Positions 1 through 12,200 of a stretch of 64,000 bases of DNA are shown here, piece after piece; the first letter of the stretch is position 1; each line of letters opens with the position of its first letter. The DNA is from Tribonema minus (lineage: Eukaryota; Sar; Xanthophyceae; Tribonematales; Tribonemataceae): contig JAFCMP010000346.1 in the NCBI GenBank assembly GCA_017506865.1, forward strand, positions 434,001 through 498,000, written 5' to 3'. The notes below the pieces were generated by a model. The model was not told where the DNA came from. It saw only the letters and a list, made by a program, of their open reading frames with translations, and ran no database searches. The position numbers and the translations under genes are program-made.

Positions 1-200
1 TATTGCCGGACGGCATCATCATGTCGTGCATGCAAATCTGTATCTCCGACTTCAGGGACGTCGCCTGCACTCACGCCAGGGGGACAGAGCAGGGGTAACG
101 GTACGTATGGGCATATGGATATTGCCGGATGGCATGATCATGTCGCGCAGGCGAATCTGTATCACAGATTTCAGGAATGTCGCCTGCACTCGCGCCGGGG
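1..200 (-). repeat. Tandem copy of THOC2 exon-16 acceptor edge
   Basis: The exon at 64-1 with its upstream AG is repeated, decayed, at about 118-195 in the same orientation, with a period near 118 bp. The copy ends in a G run that reads as a C-rich pyrimidine tract on the transcript. Confidence 0.75.
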
Positions 201-3200
201 GGGGGGGGGGGTAAGGGTATGGGTATGCTTTGGAGGGAGGGAAAGAGCCAGGAAATGCCCCCATGTATAATCAAGGCTACTGAGGGAAAGGTCAATTGTG
301 AGACGAGGGGTATAGACTGTACACTCGCAAGTACATGGGAGTAGATGGGAGTACATCAGACAGTCGTCCAGCCTCATGAAGATGCTGACAAGGTTTGCAG
401 GCCATGTAGCTCGATGTAAAAGTGTACTGTCAAGTGCGTTCAAGTACTTCGCAGCATCTGTCCTGAAGTATATTGTTCAATCGGAGCTTGCGCTGACGCG
501 AATGTCGTCGCGCTGCTCCACATTGACGCCGCTGATCTCTTGCATATAGCAGTATGGGCATGCATACTTCATACTTGCGCTTTACGAGGTGGTCTAATCA
601 TTGAAGAAGTACACCCTGGCGCGCTTACGCTCGGCACTGTCGGCAGCGCTCCACATGGCGTACTCTGGCCGTGTCATGACACACATGGCAGAATCCAGGG
701 GGGGGGGGCACATGGAGGAGGACGTAGGGGAGGACCCCGAGATGCCATTTGGCGGCGGCGGCGTTTGAGTGGTTGTCGTTGCGACACTTTCAGACTGTCA
801 TACGACATGTAGATTCCTTACAGCTAGATGCCAATCATCTGGGCTTTTTCGCGCCCTGAGCGAGAATTAATAAAAAGTACACCTTAAGTATATCCTCAAC
901 CACTTATGTCTTTGATATACTACTTGAAGTAATCTTCAACAAGAACTTCCGCTGACGCGGATATCGTCGCGCCGCTCCGCAGTGATGGCGCTGGTCTCTT
1001 GCACATAGCATCAGTCCATGCATATGAACATGCATACTTCATACTTCCGCTTCAAAACACACACAACACAGTGTCTAGGTAGTTGTTGAGGAAGTACACC
1101 ACATCTACTTCAAGAAGAACTTACGCTGACGCGGATGTCGTCGCGCTGCTCCACGTTGGCGCCGCTGGTCTCTTGCTTATATATATAGCAGAATGGGGCA
1201 TACTTGACTATTTTGACTTGCCCTTCAGAAGACAAAACACAGTGTCCATAAAGTATTGGTGAAGCACGCTTCGAGTACATCATTATGCACTTACGCTGAC
1301 GCGGATGTCGTCGCGCTGCTCCACGTTGACGCCGCTGATCTTGGCCACGACGCCCTCAAACGTCTCCATTAGCGCCTCGCCGTCCGCGTGTCTGTCAGAA
1401 TTGGCAGAAAGAAAGGCAGAACCGATGTAATGTCGTGTCTGTGAGTCGTGGCAGAAAGAAAGGCAGAACCGATGTAATTGTCACATGCCCTTGCATACCA
1501 GTGACATCATCCCATTGATCACAGTCTGTGAGCACCAGCAGCAGGGTTGTCAGTTCACTGTGCGCTTCGTCATGCTTCAAAGCATCTTCTCAATTCGTTC
1601 AGCAGCACAGCACCGTCCGCGTGTCTGTGAGTATCCAAAGAAAGATTGGCAGAAACCATGTAATTGTCATCATGTACCCTTGCATCCCCAAAGACATATC
1701 CCCAATGAATATGATCATGGTGTCCTTTGAAGTCCTTAAGGACACGTGCTCAAGTGCTCTGCAGCAGATCACGGCAAAATTCTCGAGCGCAATGCACCTC
1801 CACGGGAACACCTTGACAATGTTCTTGAGCGCGAGGTGGCCGCACTTGATGGTCAGCGACTCTGCATAAAGTCGCCACTTCAAAGCTCCTGACACACGAC
1901 GTGCGTTCGTGCGTTCCACATCTACAGCTAAACGTCAAAACTGCGCGCGCAACGCACCTCCACGGGAACACCTTGACAATGTTCTTGAGCGCGAGGTGGC
2001 CGCACTTGATCGTGAGCGACTCCTGCGCGCGGTAGCACGCCTGCAGGCTCGTCAGGACGGCGGCGCTGCTCCTGTCGAGCACTGCTGCGAGCTCCTCCGC
2101 AGGGGGCGCGTCATCAGCGCCGCCCGTGGCCTCGCGCCACGCGTCAGCGCTCGCGCTCCACCGCAGGAGTGCCGTCAGGCTCTCGCGCAGCAGCGCTCCG
2201 ATGCTGGACGCCTAGCGCATTGGGATGGGGGGGGGGGAGGGGGAGTTGGAGAGTGAGAGTGTGTGTGGGGGGGGGGGGTGGGGGGGGGGGGGGGGGTGGA
2301 TGAGGATGAGCATCATCAGGCTCTCACACAGCAGCGCTCTGATGCAGGACGCCTGGCGCGTTGGTATGGGGGGTGGGGAGGGGGGGCTAAGCGGGAGGTG
2401 GGGGGGGGGGAGGGCATGTGGCTCGTCAGTGACCCTACGCATGCAGCATGCACACGATACTGTACGGACCCTATAAGGTTTATGGACTGCCGGTGGTGAG
2501 GTTTATGCACTACCGGTGAGGGCTTAAGAGTAATTGTCGCGTTCTGGGTCAGCAAGGTGAATGTGCGGCTGGAGAAGACACGGAGGGAGGCAGCGACGAC
2601 GGCATGTCGTGACGGACGCGCCGTGCACCTGCCCTTGCTGAGCACTGTGACAGTGATTGATACAAACTGCTAGACGCCCCGCCGCGCGCAGCCTTGCCGC
2701 TCGGTGCCAAGCAAGGAGTGCTGCCTCTCCCAGACTCCTTGCGAAACCTCAAAAATCTCAGGCCTTGTGCGCACAATCGTAGCAACCTGTAGTGATGGTG
2801 GGGCCAGCGGCACCCGCAGCTTAGAGTCAGGGTTGGCAGTCAGGGGTCAGTCCTGGCCTCATGGTTCTAGACACACTCCAAGATCTCTTAATCGGCAAAT
2901 TAAAGGTATTTTGACTATGAGTTCACTGTATATATACAAATCAGAAATCAATACTTTGAAGTAGTGTAGATGTTGCTAATGACGGTCAAGATTGGAATCT
3001 CAACTTTTTCCAAGCAATTAGGCTCCCCACATCCAAAAATTATCACACATTCACGGTTTGAACGCCAGGGTCTGCACGCGCAGCACCGCTCAGCACGCAC
3101 CTCCGTCTCCGTCGAGCAGTGCAGCGCGGTGCTCGCCTCACGCTCTAAACATCAACTAGGGTTAGGGTCAGGGTTTGCAGCAGCGCTCAAAAGCTTACCT

Positions 3201-6200
3201 CCATCTCCGTCGAGCAGTGCAGCGCGGCGGCGGCGCGCGCGACGCCGCGCTGCAGCAGCGGCACTGCGGGCCACGCAGCGAGGCCCTGCCGCAGCAGCGC
3301 GAGCGTAAACTGCGCCGCGTACGCAGCGTCCTCCTGGCTCAGCAGCGCCCGTGGCATCACCATGTGCTCCAGGATGGCGTCGGCGGCGGCGGCGGGGTCG
3401 GCGGCGGCGGCGGGACCCATGAGCGAGGCCGCCTCCGCGGCGATGTGCTTGAGGACCGCCGGGACGTGCGCGGCGTGCTCCTTCAGGTCGTGGTTCAGCT
3501 GCGCAGGAAGGACCACGGGTGAAGCGAGACAACTCGTGATTCGGATCTGCGAGCCGTAGTCTAGGCGCCGCGCGTAGTGCGTGGTGGCGTCAGTAGCGCG
3601 GCATTACGGGACGCCGCCTGCGATGTGCTTGAGCACTGCCATGGATCAGCTGCGCGGGAACGAGCGGATGAAGTGTGAAAACGACGCGCATGATGCAGTT
3701 GCGTGTGAGGCGTTGACCGCGTGGCCATAATGGCAGGCAGCGCTTATCAGAGCAGTTCCATGATATAGTTATTGCCTGTTGACAGCGCAAGACTGGCGTT
3801 GCACTGCAAGAGGCAGACACGTTCCTTCGCGCCAACATCGTGCTGCAAACGTGGATGCGGCGAAGCGGTGCGCATGCCTTGCGTGGCCATAGTGCGTGGC
3901 GGCGTCACGACAGCGGCGTTGCGGTGATGGGGTCTACTAGGGGATGCTTTCGCCTAAGGAATGTACCTGAGCACTGGGTGTGCAACGGTTGCAAACTCCA
4001 AAGTCGTGGTTCAGCTGCACTTTAACCATCGCCCTATCATGAAGCTCGAGGTGGTTGCGTAATACATGGCACCATGCCGTCTGCGCATGCAGATCTCATT
4101 TGACCGCAAGCACATAAATATGAAACAGTTGAGCACCCTGGGTCTAGCACGATGCTTCTGGGCAATGAGGGCACATACTGGCCACTGCTACCTGAAGTAT
4201 ACCTGGTGGTCAGATGGACGAGGACTTTTCATTAAAGCGCGGAAGATGCCACTTGGAAATGTCATGTCACAGTGATTGTCGATTCTTCCAAGTTTTACAG
4301 ACACGTGTAACTTCTGGTAGCAAGCTGAATATCTACCAGCTAGGCTGTTTCACACCTCAAGCAAGAAATCATTTTAAGTACACCTGTCGCTCTAGGTTTG
4401 ACGGCCAGTGCCCTTTTAAGAAATAGGTGCAGGTGTTTTTGGAAAGTGTGGTCTAAGACACTGTTGAAGGATATCGGTGCGACACCTGCGCAATGAATGC
4501 TGCTGCCCTCTCGACAACAGCACTGACTCAGACTTGATGACTCAGACATTGTAACTGCTTGATGAGCGCAGCTGCCTTCTCAATGACAGCACTGACTCAG
4601 ACTTGCCGACTCAGACTCTGTACCTGCATGATGAGCGCTGCTGCCCTCTTGACGATTAGCACTGACTTGGACTTGCTGACTCACACTCTGTACCTGAGTG
4701 ATGAGCACTGCTGCTCACTTGACAACAGCACAGACTCAGACTTGCTGACTCAGACTCTGTACCTGCATGATGAGCGCTGCTGCCCTCTTGACGATTAGCA
4801 CTGAATTGGACTTGCTGACTCAAACTCTGTACCAGAGTGATGAGCGCTGCTGCTCACGCGACAACAGCACAGACTCAGACTTGCCGACTCAATCTGTGTA
4901 CCTGCCTGATGAGCTTTGCCGCCGTCTCGACGATGGCACCGACTCAGACTTGTCGATTCAAACCGGTCCATTCAGACTCTGTACCTGTGTGATGAGCGCT
5001 GCTGCCCTCTCAACGTTGGCGTTGCGCTTGCGGCGCTCCTCGCGCGACTCGGACTGCGGCGCCACGCGGCAGCGCTCCGCCAGCCCCTGCAGCTTCTCCA
5101 CCTGCCGAAGCGCAGCGAGTAGGGTTAGGGCTAAGATGTGCCGCTTCAATAAATGAAAATGTGGTACTTTGAAGAATGGCCACGTACCGAGAGCACAGCG
5201 CCCGCGGTCCCCCCCGCGGTCCCCCCCCCCCCCCCCAAGGAGCATCAACACGCAGCACCAAACGTAAATCATGCCCCCATCTGCCGATGTCAGCAGGACC
5301 ACGTCGCTCTATACATACCATTATCTGCACTTCAAGGACTTGAACTGGATGAAAGTTGATAATAATTACCAAGCCCGCCTGCTTGCCGTACTTCGCCCTG
5401 CGCAGGTGCAGCTTGCCACCACGCACACACCTTGCGCAGATGTACTGCTGGAACTTTCTCTTCAGAGCGTAGGCGGGGGCACTTGAACCAATAAGGATCA
5501 TGGGGACACAACCGCACTAGATGCAAAAGTTGAAGGCTTTCTGCCACACATGTTTGAGTGAAATGACAGGGAAACCCACCTGCTTGCCGTACTCCGCCTT
5601 GGGCAAGTGCACGTCGTACAGGCGCAGCGACCAGAACAGCAGGTACAGGCGAGGCGTGATGAAGCGCCGCGCGTCCGCGGGCAGCGCGGCGTCGAGCGCT
5701 GCTGCAACATGCGGCGAGTCGTGCGCCCACGGGGCGAGCGCTGTCTCCGGCACCAGGAGCGTCGTCACACTGCGTCAAGGAGGGTCGAGGGGGGAGTGGG
5801 GGGGTGAAGTTGACGTTGAAGTTAGCAAGTGACCAATGCGCTGAAAAAAAGTGATGAGATTAGGCACCAGGAGCGTTGTCACGCTGCGATGAGGAGCATT
5901 ACAGGGGGGGGGGGGTGAAGTTGAGTTGGCAAGCGACCGATGCACTGGAGAAGGGGGGGTGAGATAACGCGCGGCGTCGAGCGCTGCTGCTACGCGCGCA
6001 GAGTCGTGCGCCCACGAGGCTGCAGCTGAAACTAGAGGCGAGCGCTGTTTCCGGCACCAGGAGCATCGCCACGCTGCGTTGAGGAGATTGTTGAACTTGA
6101 CGTGCAGAGGCACACCGGCTGCAGACCCTGTGCACGTAGCCAGTCATCGAGACGCAAGAGCGGCATAGGCATCACCCAGCTTCTTGCCCGCAGGTGGCGC

Positions 6201-9200
6201 CCGCCAGCAATGCGAGCGCCATCGGTGTGAGCGCGCTGAACCCTAACCCCAACTAAGACCGACGCACCGACGTCTGACTTGCACGCTTCAGAGGCGCGCC
6301 AGAGCAGCGCTGGGACTATAGGGCGGCGCAGAGGTAAACTTCAACTTTGGCACAGATGAAAACTTCAAGTGCACAGCGCGACGCAGCAGCTCAAGCGCGC
6401 CGGCCGCAGCACCGCAGCAGGTGATGTCGCGCTGCACACCGTGCCAGCAGCCACCGCTCCCATTCCGCACGAACATCGAGTACGTGATGAGCCAGCAGTG
6501 TGACTGACATTCTGACAACCGTTGTCATTCTAGAAATCGCGACTGCAACTGTTGCATGGCCCGAGCGACTGACGTGCTATGCCGACATCAGGAATGCGTC
6601 CAAGCCAGCACTTGGCTTCAAGTCCAAGCACGTGCCTACCAACTTTCAAGTGCTAACTTCAACATATGCGTGGCTACGCCCAGGCAGACATTGCTGATTT
6701 ATGAGGTTTGACCCCCAAGTAGAGTTGCCGGGGTGACTTGTGAAATCCGAGTCGATTTGTCACCGAGTAAACTCCCTCTGCCAAACAGACCGAGTCATGA
6801 TTAATGTGATCAGCCAAGAAGCGAGTCGATTTTTACTCGGACCCCCGAGTAAATGACCAGCAGCTCGCCAGGCGAGTAATGGCGAGTAATGCGGCAACAC
6901 CCGATTCTATACCGATTTTCACGATTGCATCGCATGTCCATCGTCGTTCCGGAGTCCTTTCTCGTGCCTCAAGCAGGAAGTTGCACTTCTGAGGCACAGG
7001 CTATTGCTGGTTTTGTCGAAATTGATGTGACGAGTGATGTCGCGCTTCTCGCCAAGCTTTCATGCTGCAGCAGCTTACAGGAGGCTCCCAAGAGCTTCCT
7101 CTCTTCCGTGAGATGCTCGTCCTCGACCTCTGAAGCATTGGTTGTTGCATGACTGAGTACACTAAACTCCATGCACGTGCATCCCCTTCATGAGGGGGCT
7201 TAAGTAGAGCATGTGGCTGCAGGCATTGGGGTGAGAACTCCAGCTCTTCCACCCTCAGTAAATCTGCTGCTGCAGCTTCTGCTACTTCATTGCATGGTAT
7301 TTTTTGTCACAAACCCCAGAAGTCGGCCCGACTTCGGAAGAATAAAAGGATTCGATTTCAACCTTTCGGAACTTCCGTCTGTCGGCTTTCGGAAAGGCCC
7401 CATCCCACACATGTGCAGCTTTGAAAAGAATCGGTGTTGGGACACCACACCGAGTAATTTTTTTCAGCATATCTGGCAGACCGACTGATTTAACACCGAT
7501 TTGAAATCGGTGTGTCCGGGACCCCGAGTTGCGAGTAAAACTCGGTCAAAAATCGATTCGCGACTCGGTCTGCCGAATAAATCGGCAATGTCTGCGCCCA
7601 GGCATGTGCACACTTCAAACTGTAAAGTTCAAGACAAACCTGGCCTGGTCAATGGGCGCCGCGGGAACCTTCTTGCCGGGCGGCAGCGGCGCGGCGTGGT
7701 GCGCGAGCCCCCACTCCTTGAGCAGCGCCTCGCGCAGCATCAGGCGCGCAGCGCTCAGCGCCGCTGGCACCGGCACGCCGCACTCCATCTGTGAAGGAGG
7801 TCGGTTGGCGAAATAGGTCAGTGCGCGGTCAAAGAGCTTAGGCGAGGGTTGGGCAACAGCAATGCAGCGTGCAGCGTGGGAACAGCAGAGTCTGGTCGAT
7901 CATGGAGGTGTGTTCACTAGCTTCCACTGGCATCAGGCGCGCAGCGCTCAGCGCCGCCGGCACCGGCACGCCGCACTCCATCTATGAGCAAAAAAAAGCA
8001 GACCGGAGGTAAGCGCCATGTACGTGCACGTGCGGCTAGTGTCAGGACAGCGTCGGGTGATCTGATTGAAGCTTAGATGTCATCAGACTGTCATTGGACA
8101 CGCAGCGCTCAGCGCCGCCGGCACCAGCACGCCGCACTCCAGCTGTGCCGTAAAGAGTGGGCGTTGGGTGATGAAAGAAGTCAGTACGCAGATAAAAGGC
8201 ACGGCAATGCGGCGCGGCAACAGCAAGTATGGGCGATGATGAAGTGGTGTTCACACATCCCCATTGGCATCAGGCGCGCAGCGCTCAGCGTCGCCGGCAC
8301 CGGCACGCCGCACTACATCTGTGAGCAAACAAGAGCAGCCACCCACAGGAAAGGAAGCCAGGAAGCATGTGTAACGCGCTCTGTACGTGCACGCGCGGCT
8401 AGTCTCATGGACAATGGGAACAGCAAAGTCTGATCGATGATGAAGCGGATGTGGCTCTACACTTGTAGAAGAGGGCGGCAGTGGCGATGCCCAGTGAAAG
8501 GAGTTCACCAAAGTGAGTTAGGGGGATTGGAAGAGCACCACGCCGTGAACATTCACGTTGCCCATTCTCAGCGTTGCCTTACCCCCAGTGTGCTCGCTGT
8601 GAGCATCTTATCACCGCCGCCTGCACAGCTGCAGCACCGTTAGATCTGGGTTAGATGCAGTCCCAAACCCTAGCGCTACCCCTAACCCTAACCCTGCGAG
8701 CACACCTACTCAACCTTGAAGCAATCCCTAATGCACCCCACAACTGAGCCCCAACGCCACCCTAGATCCCGCGTCCAACGCGCACTTAAGCGGTGGGTAG
8801 CGCACCTGCTCGATGAGCTTGGGCACACGTCCGCATTACCACTGCCCATATGTACAAACAGGATGCAGTCATGCAAGCCACGACAGCACTTCAAAATGTG
8901 AAATTCCCCGCAACTCTAGCCCTAGCCCTGAATCCAACTCAAACCCTAACCTCCCACCCTGGCCCCCACCACACACCCGAGCGCACCTGATCGGTGAGCT
9001 TCGGGCACACATCCACATACTGCGCCGCCAGCGCAGGCTGTGACGCAAAGTCCACCAGCTGCATGTGCGCTGCGACAAACTTCAACTTCAATGTTTCCCA
9101 ACCCTAGCCCAAACCTGACTCAAACCCTATTCCGCAACGCACACCCACGCACCTGCGTCCGCACACTGCGCCGTGAGCGCAGGCTGCGACGCGAAAATCC

Positions 9201-12200
9201 ACCAGCTGCATGTACGCCGCGACAAACTTTAACGTCAATGTTCCCCACTCTAGCCCTAGCCCTAGCCTTAACCCTGAACCAGACTCGAACCGTAACTCCT
9301 CACCACCCACATACGCACGCACCTGATCAGTGAGCTTCGGGCACACGTCCGCATACTGCGCCGCCAGCGCAGGCTGCGACGCAAAGTCCACCAGCTGCAT
9401 GTACGCCGCGTGCACTGTGTCGGCGCCGGCGCAGTACAACTTCAACAAGTTCTCGCGGCCCTTCTGGAACGGCCTTCCGGAGTCGTCGCCGGCGCCTTTC
9501 CCCGCCTCCCTGTACATAGGGTTGCACAAAGTAGGGTTGCACAAAAACATTGTTGGCCACATAAGCACGGCGTATTCACAGGGCATTTGGTGACCAAAAG
9601 GATGTCTTCAGCAAAACTCAAAGGGTTGCACAGAAACGTTGTTGGCAAGTACGGCGTATTCGGGGCGCATTTGGCAACCGAAAGTATGTCTTCAGCAAAC
9701 CTCAACATGGTGGCATTGCGCAAGAGGCGTATTCGTGGGGCGTGTAGCGAGTCTGCTCATTCCGAGCATACAGTCCACTATAGAAGGCACTTGAACTCAA
9801 CAATGAACTTCAACATACGCTCTTTTGTGCAACCGTACCCAGATATCCATGCCTACCCCTCCGCTGCCCCTTTAACTTAGAAATCAACTTCAACATGCGC
9901 TTGTGTGCACCTACCTGTACATGACGGCGCGTTGCAGCTTGGGCAGGAGGATCAGCAGCGGCGCGAGCGCGCCCGTGTGCTGGTTCAGGTTCCTGAAGAG
10001 GCTGCGGATGGCCGACGGCTTGGGGCGCTTGGGAATGTCGCCGAACGTCTCGGAGGTGAGGCGGAGGGCGTGGCTGCCGGCCTTGCCCTGCGCGCGCGCG
10101 CGTTTGTGGCAACGAGCAGCAGATATGATTAATTCAAAGCGTAGTTTCAGTATGCTGATGGCTGCACTACTGCTAACTATCGACGTGCACCTGTCGCAAA
10201 GCCACGGCGACGCACAGCAGATATGCTTGATGTAATGCCCCATTATATGCTGTTGCCGAAGTCTCGGAGGTGAGGTGGAGGGCGTGGCTGCCGGCCTTGC
10301 CCTGCGCGGGCGCGTGCATGGCCACGCACAGCGGATACATTCAACAACACTCAGTCACTGAGCATGGGCGGCGGCGCCTGGCGACCGAGGTTATTGCCGG
10401 AAGGCATTGGCGGCTAACCACACCTTGTCACCTAGAGCACTACGAGCTTTTGATTCCCTCACATGATCAATGGCAAGAGTGACTGAGCATGAGCGGCAGC
10501 GCCTGGCTGCAGGCCTTGTCATGCGCATGCGCGCGCGTCGTGCGAGGCAGCGCAAAGCACATATGCTTGACGTAATGCTCGATGATGAGATGCCACCGAA
10601 GGCCTTGTGCGTGGCAGTGTGCAGCAGACATCATTTCTTTCGAGAATAAGGTACTTCTAAGTATACTGATGGCTGTACAGCGCACCTGTCGCACAGCAGC
10701 GGCGAAGGGACTTGAGATGCAGCGTTAGTGCGTACGCATATATTCTACAACGTAGACGTCTTACTGTGTGCTGATACTATGCTTGGCGACGCACACTTTA
10801 TAAAAGTGATATTGACGTTGCACAATACCACATCCAGCTGTTCTGCATTGGCGCCATGTCACGCCGCCATCCCCCTGTGGTGAGGCAGTCTGGGGGCTAT
10901 TGCTATATCTACTGTCCCCCTCAATCACACGCCACCGCGCCTCAGCGCGCCCTTGCTGCCGCCATCTGTCTTTGACAACATGCCGCCAGCAACTCCAGCT
11001 TCGGCTGGTGCTGCTGCCGCCGGCAGCAGCGCCTCAAACTACGTACTGTACACCTCTGCAATACATTGCTGTATACCACTGGCGCACACGAACACATGTC
11101 CGGCTGATCGGCAGTATGTGTGTTTGGCGGACATGCCATCTGCCTGCGCCAACAGTTCAAGGTATGAATTGTATACTCAGTATGTACACTCCATCGCGGC
11201 GCACAATACGACGGCCAGCTGATGCGCTTTGGAGTACTGTATGATGCACACGCCGGCGGACTGCAGCAGCAGCTGAAATCATATACTGCACACTCGATGA
11301 AGCACGTTAAAGCACTCGCACGACACACACCACATTGAGAGTATACTGTACTGCCAACGTGCGCGCACATTATCACCTCCAGCTGATCAGCATTGGCGTC
11401 CTGTATGATGGAAACGCTGCCGGCCTGCAGCAGCAGCTCGCGCAGCACATACCTGCTGCATACTCATACCACTCACGATTGGCACTTCAAAGTACAGAAC
11501 TAATATGGATACTTTGAAGTACTTCTTTGAGGTACATGATATTACCTCCAGCTGATCGGCGTTCGCGTCCTGTATGACAGACACGCCGCCGGCCTGCAGC
11601 GGCATTCCGGAGCACATGCCTGCTGTATACTCACACTACTCATGCACGGCATAGGCTACACCTAACGTGCACCGCAATATCACCGTACCTCCAGCTGATC
11701 AGCGTTGGCGTCCTGTATGATGGACACGCCGCCGGCCTGCAGCAGCAGCTCGCGCAGCACGACCGCGCGCGGCGTGTCGGACGTCGACGCCGCAATGTTG
11801 CGCAGCAGGAAGTACACCATGCCGCGCATCTCCACGCCCGAGTACTGCAACAAGTTCAAGTTGAAGTTGACGCAGCGAAAGAGAGGGGAGGGTTGGGAGG
11901 TCAGGAGGGGAGGGGGAGGTCAAGGGGTGTGTGGGTGTTACAGGCGCGTATTCTGGGCGCATGGCAGTAACAAAAGCACGCCAATGCCAGGCTGACGTGC
12001 CACGCGCACGCGCGCTGACACACTGCGGAGGAAACATAACGATGCGCGCACATTGGCGTAGAGTCTGTCCACGGACATCGCGAGGTGCGAGAGCCACGGC
12101 GTGGTGCCCACACAAAGCCCAACTGCGATCCTGCAACCTCAGTATCTAGCAAAACACACCACAGTATAATAAAGCGCGCACCTTGGCGTAGAGCCCGCCG

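Noticed and set aside
4213-4280. Possible third copy of the small-ORF family (MDEDF... then CCACTTGG)
   Set aside because: Only a few codons resemble the other two copies; the middle and the NHLGFFAP end are missing.
8042-8433. Open frames across the THOC2 exon-10 copies
   Set aside because: They only reflect the coding origin of the duplicated exon edge and have no independent support.
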